Counted from the first letter of the stretch, positions 36,101 through 44,801 are shown. The stretch: DNA of 64,000 nt from Jejuia sp040720935 (GCF_040720935.1 NZ_JBFDAE010000006.1:124001-188000); one strand, 5' to 3'. The notes: generated from the letters alone by a model not told the origin. Made by a program: numbers and translations.

Positions 36101-37597
36101 ATGCTTTTAAACCCAGCTTTTCTAAAACTTAATAAAACGCCGTTATTGTTGGCTTTATCAAGCATCATATTCTATTGGGCATTTGCATACGATTTAGTGA
36201 GAACCGATTATGCAAAACTCATTATGCTTTATGCTGCGTTGTTTGTTTTGTTCTATAAACTGGTGCAGCGTTTTAAGAGTAACACCTCATTTTTAACCTA
36301 TCTAGCTTTCGGGTTTCGGGCCATTTTTATCCTAGCCACCCCCAATTTATCCCAAGATTTTTACCGCTTTATTTGGGACGGACGGATGATTTTGGAAGGG
36401 TTTAACCCTTATTTATATACTGTGGAATCTTTTATAAATCAAGATCAATTTCCTGTTGCCCAAACTTTAGAACTTCGGGAAGGCATGGGCGACTTAAATG
36501 CAAGCCATTTTACGAATTACCCTCCTATCAATCAACTCTGTTTTGTAATTGCTGGATTATTTGCGGGTAAAAGTATATTAGGCTCCGTAGTCGTGATGCG
36601 CCTGCTTATTATTGCTGCTGATTTTGGAACGCTCCATTTTGGCAAAAAGCTTTTAGAGAAACTGAAAATTCCAGCTCATAACATCTTTTGGTATATCCTC
36701 AATCCGTTTATTATTATTGAATTGACTGGAAATCTTCATTTTGAAGGTGTGATGATTTTCTTTTTAATTTGGAGTTTGTATTTGTTGCTTGTTGGAAAAT
36801 GGTATTGGGCTGCAATTGTTTTGGCGCTATCAATTTCTGTGAAACTGATTCCTTTGATATTTTTACCTTTGTTTTGGCAATGGTTTGTTTCGGGAAGATT
36901 AGCAAAATCAACAAAAACACCCCTAAAGTCCCCTCAAGGGGACAATGATGACGGCATTGCGAACCGTGTGGCTTCTTCACCTAAGAATGAGATTGCTTCG
37001 TCGCTTACTCCTCGCAATGACGTCATGAAGGGAATGACTAAGCTAATTGGATTTTACAGCATTCTAATATTTACCACTCTGCTCCTTTTTGCGCCTTTTT
37101 ATTCCTCTGAATTTATAAATAATTACTCAAAAACTGTGGCGCTATGGTTTCAGAATTTTGAGTTTAATGGTAGTTTATACTATATAGCCAGAGAAATCGG
37201 GTACACCTTTAGGGGCTATAACGAAATTGCTATAATTGGAAAAACAACTCCAATTATCGTTATCCTTTTTGTTTTGATTTTAACCTTCTTTAGAAACAAC
37301 AAAACACCAATTGAGCTCATAACGGCGATGTTATTGGTACTATCGTTTTACTATTTCACAACTACAACTGTTCATCCTTGGTATGTGGCTACGCTTTTAA
37401 TATTATCTGTATTTACAAAATACAAGTTTCCCTTGGTTTGGAGTTTTATGATTATTTTGAGTTATCTGGCGTATATAAACCTCAATAAAGCCGATAAATC
37501 TGAAAACCTATGGATTATTGCACTAGAATATATGGTTGTTTACGGTGTGTTTATTTGGGAAGTATTCATAAAAAAGGCTCCCAAATTGGAAGCCTAA
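36101..37597 (+). CDS. Polytopic mannosyltransferase-like glycosyltransferase with in-frame insert
   Basis: This 498-residue membrane protein has about ten hydrophobic helices and the early acidic motif NLSQDFYRFIWDGRMILEG (near residue 85), typical of GT-C enzymes that use polyprenyl-phosphate sugars (GT87 and relatives). FTNYPPINQL and LNPFIIIELTGNLHFEG follow. Between two helices (residues about 270-310) a hydrophilic stretch is encoded by intergenic-type palindromic DNA (see 36909-37029). Its substrate donor could be supplied by the GT2 enzyme at 27530-28219, which points in the same direction beyond the helicase/transposase insertion. Confidence 0.82.
   Translation: MLLNPAFLKLNKTPLLLALSSIIFYWAFAYDLVRTDYAKLIMLYAALFVLFYKLVQRFKSNTSFLTYLAFGFRAIFILATPNLSQDFYRFIWDGRMILEGFNPYLYTVESFINQDQFPVAQTLELREGMGDLNASHFTNYPPINQLCFVIAGLFAGKSILGSVVVMRLLIIAADFGTLHFGKKLLEKLKIPAHNIFWYILNPFIIIELTGNLHFEGVMIFFLIWSLYLLLVGKWYWAAIVLALSISVKLIPLIFLPLFWQWFVSGRLAKSTKTPLKSPQGDNDDGIANRVASSPKNEIASSLTPRNDVMKGMTKLIGFYSILIFTTLLLFAPFYSSEFINNYSKTVALWFQNFEFNGSLYYIAREIGYTFRGYNEIAIIGKTTPIIVILFVLILTFFRNNKTPIELITAMLLVLSFYYFTTTTVHPWYVATLLILSVFTKYKFPLVWSFMIILSYLAYINLNKADKSENLWIIALEYMVVYGVFIWEVFIKKAPKLEA
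36909..37029. repeat. Palindromic repeat elements inserted in frame inside a coding region
   Basis: CCCCTAAAGTCCCCTCAAGG followed by GGAC (about 36930-36945) is an intergenic-type hairpin. Next comes a segment with CATTGCGAAC (36955-36964) and CTCGCAATGACG (37011-37022) as inverted arms around GAGATTGCTTCGTCGC. The block is open in the host frame and adds about 40 residues (STKTPLKSPQGDNDDG... and ASSLTPRNDVMKG) between two membrane helices. Confidence 0.8.
37575..37595 (+). terminator. Hairpin overlapping the mannosyltransferase stop
   Basis: AGGCTCC and GGAAGCCT pair around CAAATT (one bulge), ending at the stop codon and followed by AAATTTTATTT. It is a plausible intrinsic terminator for the + strand gene. 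Confidence 0.45.
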
Positions 37598-37632
37598 ATT
37601 TTATTTAAAAAAGTTAAATTCAGTATTACAAC

Positions 37633-38013
37633 CTATAACTTCTCTAACATAGTTATTGTGTTTACTTCATCTTCGTCTTCGTTACCATGTTCATCTTTTG
37701 AAACCTTAACATCTCTATTAAAAGTAATTTTGAATTTAGTATTTACAAAAGCATCAGAATTCAAATCAAAAGTCTTTAACACAGCATCTTCTACTTTTTG
37801 AAATGTAAGCGTATGCTCTTCCCCTTCTTTATCGGTTGTTATAAAATTATAACCATAGTCCTCTTTACCATCAAAAGTGGCATAAACTATAAACCCTTCC
37901 TGAACTAGAGCATCCGAAATAATTTCATCAGTATTTTCAGTAGATTTAAAACTTGAAAGGGATAACAGGCATAGAACCAGTCCACTTAATACAATAATTT
38001 TTTTAGTTTTCAT
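37633..38013 (-). CDS. Small exported acidic protein, unknown
   Basis: This 126-residue protein has a signal peptide (MKTKKIIVLSGLVLCLLSLSS). Its mature part, GYNFITTDKEGEEHTLTF then VLKTFDLNSDAFVNTKFKIT, resembles the next small protein at 38188-38409 (VLKQFDLKNDESLIDKDFRI), so the two are diverged relatives, one exported and one cytoplasmic. The C-terminus is rich in Asp and Glu. No known family was recognised. Confidence 0.65.
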   Translation of the reverse strand: MKTKKIIVLSGLVLCLLSLSSFKSTENTDEIISDALVQEGFIVYATFDGKEDYGYNFITTDKEGEEHTLTFQKVEDAVLKTFDLNSDAFVNTKFKITFNRDVKVSKDEHGNEDEDEVNTITMLEKL

Positions 38014-38187
38014 CTGTTTATTTTTATTTTTTTAATTCGACATATGTAACCATGATGAGAAAAATAATCATTCTCTTTTAAGCCTAATGATTATTTTTAA
38101 TCATCTTGGTTTCATCTTATTATGTGTTATTTTAGATTCTATTTAATTCAAAAAACATGCCATTATAAATATACATAAAACATTTTA

Positions 38188-38409
38188 CTAAAGAGGTTTC
38201 AAGCTTTCTACTCTGTAGATAGGCTCATCATCAGTTCCGTCTTCAATAAACGTAATTCTGAAATCTTTATCAATTAAGCTTTCGTCATTTTTTAAATCAA
38301 ATTGTTTTAAAACGCGAGGGTGCACTTCTTCAAAAGCCAGTTCTTCGCCATTTTCAAACCAAAAATTGTAATAACCGTCTTTGTAGGATTTAAAAGCGGC
38401 TGTTCTCAT
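38188..38409 (-). CDS. Small cytoplasmic protein, paralogue of 37633-38013
   Basis: This 73-residue protein, MRTAAFKSYKDGYYNFWFEN..., has a central VHPRVLKQFDLKNDESLIDK and a final YRVESLKPL. It shares the FDL..D.......FRITF pattern with the exported protein downstream. No signal peptide is present. It lies 20 nt after the acidic 106-residue gene on the same strand, so it is probably cotranscribed with that gene and possibly with the polyamine operon. Function unknown. Confidence 0.65.
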   Translation of the reverse strand: MRTAAFKSYKDGYYNFWFENGEELAFEEVHPRVLKQFDLKNDESLIDKDFRITFIEDGTDDEPIYRVESLKPL

Positions 38410-38429
38410 AATATTAAAATATAAAGTTA

Positions 38430-38750
38430 TTAATCTTCTTCTGAATCTTCGTCCACTATATCTGGAGGTTGTACTGCCTCTGGATCATCATCTTCAAAAT
38501 CTTCATAATCATCAACATCATAATTTTCCATGGTCACTTCTAGTTTGGTACTTACTTTCACCAAATACTTCGTGTCTTCAGTAATCACTTCAACAGCCTC
38601 AATCAACTCATTATGCTGATTTTTGAAGGATATAATTTGATCATCATCATAACCATCAGGGTATTTTGCAACTAATAATGCTAAGATTTCTGGCGTTAAC
38701 TTTTTGAAATCTACAATTACGCGTTTCAAATTATCATTTCTATGTTTCAT
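38430..38750 (-). CDS. Small acidic-tail protein, unknown
   Basis: The 106-residue product has a short structured N-terminus (VIVDFKKLTPEILALLVAKYPDGY) and a C-terminal 30 residues that are almost entirely Asp/Glu (VDDYEDFEDDDPEAV and IVDEDSEED). Such tails bind cations or basic partners. It follows the GNAT/nitrilase gene by 45 nt on the same strand. The family is not recognised. Confidence 0.7.
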   Translation of the reverse strand: MKHRNDNLKRVIVDFKKLTPEILALLVAKYPDGYDDDQIISFKNQHNELIEAVEVITEDTKYLVKVSTKLEVTMENYDVDDYEDFEDDDPEAVQPPDIVDEDSEED

Positions 38751-38795
38751 TTTATGGGTAAAAAAGTTAGTTTAAGTTAAAGATACTATTTCTGA

Positions 38796-40322
38796 TTATT
38801 TAACACGAATAACATCATAAAAATCTTTTCTTCTGTCCTTTAAATTTTTAACGGCGCCGAACGAATGGAGTTCTCTTAACAAACTCAAATCGACATCGGC
38901 AACCAATATCATTTCTGTATTTGGTGTCGCCTCTGCCTTAATGCCGCTGCTAGGAAACGAGAAATCACATGGCGTAAAAACCGCCGATTGTGCATATTGA
39001 ATGTCCATATTATTCACGTTTGGCAAATTGCCCACACTACCTGCTATGGCGACATAACACTCATTTTCTATAGCTCTTGCTTGCGCACAAAGTCTAACAC
39101 GAGAATAGCCGTTTTGGGTATCGGTTAAAAAGGGAACGAAGAGGATATCCATACCTTCATCTGACAGCAATCGTGATAATTCTGGAAACTCTGAATCATA
39201 ACAAATTAAAATCCCGATTTTACCACAATCGGTATCATAGGTTTGTAATGTATTACCTCGTTGCATACCCCAAACTTTAGCTTCATCTGGTGTCACGTGA
39301 ATTTTCTCGTAACGCTCAAAACTCCCGTCTCTTCTGCATAAATAACCTACATTATATAATTTATCATCTACCACTTCTGGCATACTTCCGGAAATAATAT
39401 TGATGTTATAGGAGATGGCCAACTGTTTTAATTTTTCAACAATAGTCTGCGTGTGTTCCGCTAATTTTCTAATGGCCTGAGATTCATGCAAATGATTAAA
39501 CTCTGCCATTAAAGGGGCATTAAAAAACTCTGGAAACACCGCAAAATCTGATCTATAGGCAGCCACACTATCTATAAAATACTCCACTTGTTGCATTAAA
39601 TCTTCCAAGGTATTATACGGGCGCATTTGCCATTGTATCAAACCAAGCCTTACAACTGTTTTTACTGAAGCTGCTTTTTTACTAGGTTTGGTGTAATAAA
39701 TATTATCCCATTCCATTAAAACTGCATATTCGTTTGATGCCGTATCGCCTTCTAAATAATTTTTCATCACACGTACCGGATGAAAATCATTTGAAATTTG
39801 AAAATTCAAAACAGGGTCGTGAATTTCTTTACGCTTTACTTTTTCAATGTATTCTTTTGGTGAAAACTGTTTGTTTTTATGATAGTTTGGCATTCTACCT
39901 CCAAACACAATGCTCTTTAAATTTAGATTTTCGCAAAGCTCTTTTCTATAATCATAAAGTCGTCGTCCAAGGCGCAAACCACGGTATTCTGGTTTTATAA
40001 AAACATCAATACCATATAATACATCGCCTTCGGGATCGTGATTTTTAAATGATTCACCTGAAATAATATCAGCATAGGTATGATTATCGTCTAACTTATC
40101 ATAATCTACAATAAGCGACAAGGCACAACCTGCCAAATTTCCATCAATTTTAATAACCACTTGCCCTTCTGGAAACATGGTGGTTAATTTCTGGATGTGA
40201 TCTTTTTTCCAATAGGAATCAAGGACACCACCGTAAGACTCTAAAGTTGCTGCTTTTAATTCCTCAAAATCACCAACTGTGAGGTACTTTAATTCTATAT
40301 TTTCAATTTTTTTTATGTCCAT
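38796..40322 (-). CDS. Bifunctional GNAT acetyltransferase/carbon-nitrogen hydrolase
   Basis: This 508-residue fusion has an N-terminal GNAT domain (about 1-215; VFIKPEYRGLRLGRRLYDY is the acetyl-CoA loop) and a C-terminal nitrilase-superfamily domain (about 228-505). The catalytic triad is visible as FAVFPEFFNAP (Glu), YEKIHVTPDEAKVWG (Lys) and ILICYDSEFPELS (Cys). In the polyamine operon it could hydrolyse an amide such as N-carbamoylputrescine or N-acetylated polyamine; this is inferred from the neighbours. It starts 2 nt after the deoxyhypusine-synthase-like stop. Confidence 0.88.
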   Translation of the reverse strand: MDIKKIENIELKYLTVGDFEELKAATLESYGGVLDSYWKKDHIQKLTTMFPEGQVVIKIDGNLAGCALSLIVDYDKLDDNHTYADIISGESFKNHDPEGDVLYGIDVFIKPEYRGLRLGRRLYDYRKELCENLNLKSIVFGGRMPNYHKNKQFSPKEYIEKVKRKEIHDPVLNFQISNDFHPVRVMKNYLEGDTASNEYAVLMEWDNIYYTKPSKKAASVKTVVRLGLIQWQMRPYNTLEDLMQQVEYFIDSVAAYRSDFAVFPEFFNAPLMAEFNHLHESQAIRKLAEHTQTIVEKLKQLAISYNINIISGSMPEVVDDKLYNVGYLCRRDGSFERYEKIHVTPDEAKVWGMQRGNTLQTYDTDCGKIGILICYDSEFPELSRLLSDEGMDILFVPFLTDTQNGYSRVRLCAQARAIENECYVAIAGSVGNLPNVNNMDIQYAQSAVFTPCDFSFPSSGIKAEATPNTEMILVADVDLSLLRELHSFGAVKNLKDRRKDFYDVIRVK

Positions 40323-40324
40323 GA

Positions 40325-41302
40325 TTATTGACCGAGAAGATAAGCAAAAATTAAAGGCGCAACAATAGTTGCATCACTTTCAACAATAAATTTTGGTGTA
40401 TTGATATCTAATTTTCCCCAAGTGATTTTTTCATTTGGGACTGCGCCTGAATACGAACCGTAACTGGTTGTTGAATCTGAAATCTGACAAAAATAACTCC
40501 AAAACGGTGTGTCTGTACGTTCCATATCTTGATACAGCATTGGCACTACGCATATTGGGAAATCGCCAGCAATGCCACCTCCTATTTGAAAAAAGCCTAT
40601 GCCTTTTGATGAATTATCGGTGTACCAATCTGCTAAAAACGTCATATACTCAATACCAGATTTCATGGTGCTTGCTTTTAATTCGCCTTTTAAAACGTAG
40701 CTTGCAAAAATATTTCCCATCGTACTATCTTCCCATCCAGGGCAAACTATAGGTAGGTTTTTTTCCGCTGCAGCGTACATCCAGGAATCTTTTATATCAA
40801 TTTCATAATACTGCTCTAAAACACCAGACAATAGCATTTTGTACATATATTCATGTGGTAAATAGCGTTCGCCTTTAGCTTCGGCATCTTTCCAGATTTT
40901 ATGAATATGTTCTTGCAATCTACGGAATGCTTCGTGTTCTGGAATACAAGTATCCGTCACACGGTTTAATCCTTTTTCCAACAAATCCCACTCTTCCTGT
41001 GGGGTTAAATCGCGATAATTAGGCATACGTTTGTAATGTGAATGTGCCACCAAATTCATGATATCTTCCTCTAAGTTCGCACCTGTACATGAAATGATAT
41101 GCACTTTATCCTGACGGATCATTTCCGCAAAACTCTTACCTAATTCCGCTGTACTCATGGCGCCCGCTAAAGATACCAGCATTTTTGCACCATTATCTAA
41201 TTGCGCTTCATACCCTTTTGCCGCATCCACTAAAGCGGCTGCATTAAAGTGTAAATAATGTGTTTCTATAAATTGAGAAATTGGGCCTTTAGTAGTTGTC
41301 AT
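40325..41302 (-). CDS. Deoxyhypusine synthase family protein
   Basis: This 325-residue protein matches the bacterial deoxyhypusine synthase-like family: MLVSLAGAMSTAELGKSFAEMI, HIISCTGANLEEDIMNLVAH, VCPGWEDSTMGNIF and GIGFFQIGGGIAGDF. The conserved lysine of the reaction is seen in KITWGKLDINTP. Bacteria lack eIF5A, so these enzymes are thought to move an aminopropyl or aminobutyl group between polyamines. Overlap with speB (14 nt) ties it to arginine-derived polyamines, for example making homospermidine, spermidine or an aminopropyl-agmatine. Confidence 0.88.
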   Translation of the reverse strand: MTTTKGPISQFIETHYLHFNAAALVDAAKGYEAQLDNGAKMLVSLAGAMSTAELGKSFAEMIRQDKVHIISCTGANLEEDIMNLVAHSHYKRMPNYRDLTPQEEWDLLEKGLNRVTDTCIPEHEAFRRLQEHIHKIWKDAEAKGERYLPHEYMYKMLLSGVLEQYYEIDIKDSWMYAAAEKNLPIVCPGWEDSTMGNIFASYVLKGELKASTMKSGIEYMTFLADWYTDNSSKGIGFFQIGGGIAGDFPICVVPMLYQDMERTDTPFWSYFCQISDSTTSYGSYSGAVPNEKITWGKLDINTPKFIVESDATIVAPLIFAYLLGQ

Positions 41303-42224
41303 CGTCAGTAAATTTTAAAGTGTTCTTTTTTTGTTCTGTTTTTTGAAATGCATTATCGTATTCGTCTGCTGCATCATCATTCATAAACTTATAGCTTAAC
41401 ATTTTATAATATAATTTAGCCGCTAAAAAGTCTGAGGATTTTTCTTTTTTATTCGGGCAAAGCTCCACAATATCAAATCCTACTACATTTTTCTCTTCAA
41501 ATACCTGTTTCAAGAATTCTAATGTTTCATACCATAATAAACCGCCTGGTTCTGGAGTTCCCGTACTGGGTAAAATTGAAGGATCGAATGCATCTAAATC
41601 AAACGTGATAAATACATTATCGGTCATTTGATCGATAGCCGAATCCATCCATGTATCATCTACAGCCATATCGTGGGCGAAATAGGTTTTCTCCATGTCC
41701 ATAACCGTTTTTTCCATGATATCCATAGAACGAATCCCAACTTGAATTAAATTGGTGTTTTGGCTCGCTTCATAAACCGCACAAGCGTGATTGCAAGTAG
41801 AACCTTCATATGCCTTACGCAAATCTGCATGTGCATCAATATGCAACACCGTCAAACTTGGAAACATCTCGTTAAATGCACGAATAGTTCCAATAGAAAT
41901 AGAATGTTCGCCACCAAAAACAGTTACAAACTTATTCTTCTTGATGTATTTTTTCGTGGCTTTATGTACCGCATCAACCATAGTTTCTGGCGATGCATTT
42001 TCCATAACGGCATCAGCTAAAAACACACCTTGTTGATACACTTCCGTATCGGTTTCGATATCATAAAGCTCCATGTTTTCCGAAGCTTCTAAAAAAGCTT
42101 GAGGCCCTTTATCAGATCCTTTTTGCCATGTGCTTGTACCATCATAAGGCACAGGGATTAAAACAATTTTGGCTTGTTCTAATTTTGCTAATTCTTCTGG
42201 AATTCCAGCGTATGTAGTCTTCAT
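41289..42224 (-). CDS. speB: Agmatinase
   Basis: This 311-residue ureohydrolase family protein carries the manganese-site motifs FGGEHSISIGTI near residue 100, VLHIDAHADLRKAYEG near residue 127 and FITFDLDAFDPSILPSTGTP near residue 210, all residues intact. It hydrolyses agmatine to putrescine and urea. The start lies 1 nt after the speA stop, and the gene overlaps the deoxyhypusine synthase-like gene by 14 nt. The last 30 residues (DDAADEYDNAFQKTEQKK) are an extension without a known role. Confidence 0.92.
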   Translation of the reverse strand: MKTTYAGIPEELAKLEQAKIVLIPVPYDGTSTWQKGSDKGPQAFLEASENMELYDIETDTEVYQQGVFLADAVMENASPETMVDAVHKATKKYIKKNKFVTVFGGEHSISIGTIRAFNEMFPSLTVLHIDAHADLRKAYEGSTCNHACAVYEASQNTNLIQVGIRSMDIMEKTVMDMEKTYFAHDMAVDDTWMDSAIDQMTDNVFITFDLDAFDPSILPSTGTPEPGGLLWYETLEFLKQVFEEKNVVGFDIVELCPNKKEKSSDFLAAKLYYKMLSYKFMNDDAADEYDNAFQKTEQKKNTLKFTDDDNY

Positions 42225-42225
42225 T

Positions 42226-43695
42226 TTATTGATTATCGTAATTGTTATGCACTAGGTGTAATGCGCCATTTAAAGGTTTTACTGAATCATGCTCAGGTTT
42301 AGAATCGTAACCTAAAATCTTAAGTAAGTCTTCACTTTTTTGTTGTTCAGCAAATAATTCTGTGGTGATGTTTCCATCGGCATCCCTATCAATTAAAATA
42401 TGCTTTGGCGACGGAATTAAACAATGCTGCAATCCGCCAAATCCACCAATGGTTTCTTGGTAAGCTCCTGTATTAAAAAAGCCGATATATAATGGTTTCT
42501 CCTTATTATATTTTGGCATATAAATAGCATTCATGTGCTGCTCGCTGTTGTAATAATCATCACTATCGCAAGTTAAACCACCCAATAAAACACGCTCATA
42601 ACTATCTTGCCAACGGTTTACCGCCAACATGATAAAACGTTTATTAATCGCCCAAGTATCTGGTAAGGTTGTAATGAACGATGAGTTTATCATGTTCCAT
42701 TTTTCACGATCGTTTTGTTGTTTTTGGTACAACACTTCGTAAATAGCACCACCACTTTCACCAACGGTAAAACTTCCAAATTCCGTAAAAATATTTGGGA
42801 CATCAACGCCCTCTTCTTCACAAGTCAGTTTTATTTGATTGATAATTTCATCAACCATATACTCGTAATCAAACTCAAAAGCCAATGAATTTTTTATGGG
42901 GAAACCTCCGCCAATATTTAAACTATCGAGCGTTGGACAAATCTTTTTTAAACTCGTATAAACTTTCAAGCATTTTAAAAGCTCGTTCCAATAATAAGCA
43001 TTATCACGAATACCTGTATTAATAAAAAAGTGCAACATTTTAAGTTCAACCTTTTCATTATTCGCAATCTGATTCTTGTAAAAAGGCACAATATTCTTGT
43101 AGCCAATTCCTAAACGAGAGGTGTAGAATTCAAATTTTGGTTCTTCCTCAGAAGCTATACGAATTCCAACATTGAACTTCCCATCAATTTCTTGTGATAG
43201 TAAGTCAATTTCCTCGTAATTATCAATAATAGGAATCGCATTTTTATGTCCATTATTAATCAAACGGGCAATATTTGTGATGTACTGTGCACGCTTAAAA
43301 CCGTTGCTAATTACAAACGTATCATTGGTAATTTTCCCTTCGGCCTTTAAACGCTCCACAATATCAATATCAAAAGCCGAAGAGGTTTCAATATGGATGT
43401 CGTTCTTTAAAGCCGTATCTAAAACATGCTTAAAATGTGAGCTTTTTGTGCAATAACAGTAATTGTAATCCCCTTGGTAATCGTGTTTTTTTATCGCGTT
43501 TGCAAACCACGTTTTCGCCTTATTTATATTGTTGGATATTTGCGGCAAATACGTAAATTTTAGCGGTGCGCCATACTGTTTTGTTAATTGCATTAAATCA
43601 ATGTCGTGAAAATGCAACTGCCCCTTATCAACTTTAAATTCCTCTTGCGGAAATTCATAAGTCTGATTGATTAAATCAAAATATTTTGTATTCAA
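42226..43695 (-). CDS. speA: Arginine decarboxylase
   Basis: This 489-residue PLP-dependent enzyme is of the alanine-racemase-fold decarboxylase group. The N-terminus PLKFTYLPQISNNI and YCYCTKSSHFKHVL holds the PLP lysine (CTKSSH). LNIGGGFPIKNS near residue 255 and GLTCDSDDYY near residue 385 (substrate Cys-Asp) are conserved. It decarboxylates arginine to agmatine, which speB next door converts. The start is TTG 43695, supported by the family N-terminus (MNTKYFDLINQTYEFPQEEF) and the absence of an ATG. An exact Bacteroidota promoter lies 270 nt upstream, leaving a long leader. Confidence 0.92.
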   Translation of the reverse strand: MNTKYFDLINQTYEFPQEEFKVDKGQLHFHDIDLMQLTKQYGAPLKFTYLPQISNNINKAKTWFANAIKKHDYQGDYNYCYCTKSSHFKHVLDTALKNDIHIETSSAFDIDIVERLKAEGKITNDTFVISNGFKRAQYITNIARLINNGHKNAIPIIDNYEEIDLLSQEIDGKFNVGIRIASEEEPKFEFYTSRLGIGYKNIVPFYKNQIANNEKVELKMLHFFINTGIRDNAYYWNELLKCLKVYTSLKKICPTLDSLNIGGGFPIKNSLAFEFDYEYMVDEIINQIKLTCEEEGVDVPNIFTEFGSFTVGESGGAIYEVLYQKQQNDREKWNMINSSFITTLPDTWAINKRFIMLAVNRWQDSYERVLLGGLTCDSDDYYNSEQHMNAIYMPKYNKEKPLYIGFFNTGAYQETIGGFGGLQHCLIPSPKHILIDRDADGNITTELFAEQQKSEDLLKILGYDSKPEHDSVKPLNGALHLVHNNYDNQ

Positions 43696-43964
43696 TGTAT
43701 TGTTTTTTTTAATAAAAGTTAAAGATGTAATTGGTGTATTAACTACACGTTAAGCCAATAAAAAAATAACAATATCAAATACGGAATTCCTTCTCGGTAG
43801 TAGGCACAAAGGCATATTCATGCTGTATGGCATGTATAGGAGACACGGAAGTTAGCTTTAAAATTCGGTCGCTTAATCTGTAAGCTGCTTTTGAATATGA
43901 CTTCCTAATTTTCAAAAGCCCGAACATAGAAACAGGTTTCAAAGTGTGTTCAGCTAAAAGCGGC
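43696..43964 (-). promoter_or_regulatory. Long 5' leader of the speA operon
   Basis: The promoter at 43965-43994 implies a transcript leader of about 265 nt before speA. It holds a 22-codon frame (43858-43926) and, in another frame, a stretch ending VPTTEKEFRI* at 43775. The latter reads protein-like backwards to about 43889 but has no standard start except GTG (VSPIHAIQHEY...). A single extra base near 43860 would fuse both into one frame of about 50 codons. It could be a regulatory leader or a decayed small gene. Confidence 0.5.
43858..43926 (-). CDS. Candidate 22-residue leader peptide upstream of speA
   Basis: The frame begins ATG at 43926 and encodes MFGLLKIRKSYSKAAYRLSD plus RI. It is the first ATG after the promoter, about 35 nt from the expected transcription start, and is rich in Arg, Lys and Ser. 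Whether it is translated cannot be told from sequence. It may be the 5' part of a small gene shifted by one base. Confidence 0.35.
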
Positions 43965-43994
43965 GCAAATGTAATTTATTTTTTAACACACCAA
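43965..43994 (-). promoter_or_regulatory. Bacteroidota-type promoter for speA
   Basis: On the minus strand TTG (43994-43992) is followed by exactly 19 nt and TACATTTG (43972-43965). This matches the consensus TTG-N19-TAnnTTTG of the primary sigma factor in this phylum. Confidence 0.8.
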
Positions 43995-44173
43995 ACATTT
44001 TCGGGATTTTTTTTTGAATTATTTTTTTGATGCCTGCCTACCTGCCAGATTACCACCCCGAAATGTCGGGAGGTTGGGCCAGACATATAATGATATTGAC
44101 GGATAGGAAAATCAACCTTGTTATTTACAACATAGAAGTCTCAACAGGTACTATAATACTGCTCTAAGTTTTA
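43995..44173. other. Gap with a short dispersed palindrome
   Basis: No gene is seen. TGCCTGCCTACCTGCC and CCCCGAAATGTCGGG (about 44031-44071) look like further copies of the dispersed palindromic repeats seen at 10772-10818 and 46905-46920. Confidence 0.4.
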
Positions 44174-44392
44174 GTGTTATATAAAATAGGAACTAAGACA
44201 TCTCGAGCAAGAAAATCGATGTCTGTAATTGATGAATTGCAGAAGATTAAAGTAGTTTCAAGTAATCTATTTCTAAATACTCCAAATGGGTTTAAATCCA
44301 TGGAGGATAAGGTTATTATAAACCATAAAGAAATTATCAGAAAAAATCAAGAACACCAAGCGGTATCTTTTAAACAGAAGTATCTGCGATAA
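44174..44392 (+). CDS. Possible small protein or gene remnant
   Basis: This 72-codon frame has protein-like composition (MSVIDELQKIKVVSS, KVIINHKEIIRKNQEHQ) but no recognised family. It overlaps the convergent NTF2-like gene by 23 nt. An internal ATG at 44219 would give a 57-residue protein. It may be a remnant of a longer gene. Confidence 0.25.
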   Translation: MLYKIGTKTSRARKSMSVIDELQKIKVVSSNLFLNTPNGFKSMEDKVIINHKEIIRKNQEHQAVSFKQKYLR

Positions 44393-44801
44393 TCTTCCAT
44401 TGTCCATTAATTTTTTTAAACACCAACATAAAAATACCATCGGCATTACCAATATCTCTTTTAATGTGAAATTCGCCCAAAACATAATACGAATCAGTTG
44501 AAATTTTGGTAATGGCATTAATTTTAAAACTTAATTTACCAGTATAAGCAGCGGTTGGGTAATAGGTTAAATAGTGGTCCAGAGTGTTTTCCCAACCATA
44601 GGTTACACCTTTATTTCCATAAAACGCCAAAGAATCGCTTTTCCAATAACCTTCCATATATTTTTCAATATCATTTTCAGACCAGGCAATGCGCTGCTTT
44701 TTTAAGACTTTATGAATAGCTTTTATATCATCACTTTCAGAGGTTTGGGCAAACGTGGTATTTAGTGCGAGAAAACAGAGGATTACAATTAATTTTTTCA
44801 T
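44370..44801 (-). CDS. Exported NTF2-like (DUF4440/SnoaL-type) protein
   Basis: The product (143 residues from ATG 44801) has a signal peptide (MKKLIVILCFLALNTTFAQ) and one NTF2-like domain: AIHKVLKKQRIAWSENDIEK, YMEGYWKSDSLAFYG, TDSYYVLGEFHIKRD and MLVFKKINGQWKIIADTS, the usual end of the fold. The in-frame ATG at 44885 would put 28 residues before the signal peptide and was rejected. Members often bind small ligands or act as unknown periplasmic factors; the exact role is unknown. Confidence 0.82.
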   Translation of the reverse strand: MKKLIVILCFLALNTTFAQTSESDDIKAIHKVLKKQRIAWSENDIEKYMEGYWKSDSLAFYGNKGVTYGWENTLDHYLTYYPTAAYTGKLSFKINAITKISTDSYYVLGEFHIKRDIGNADGIFMLVFKKINGQWKIIADTSV

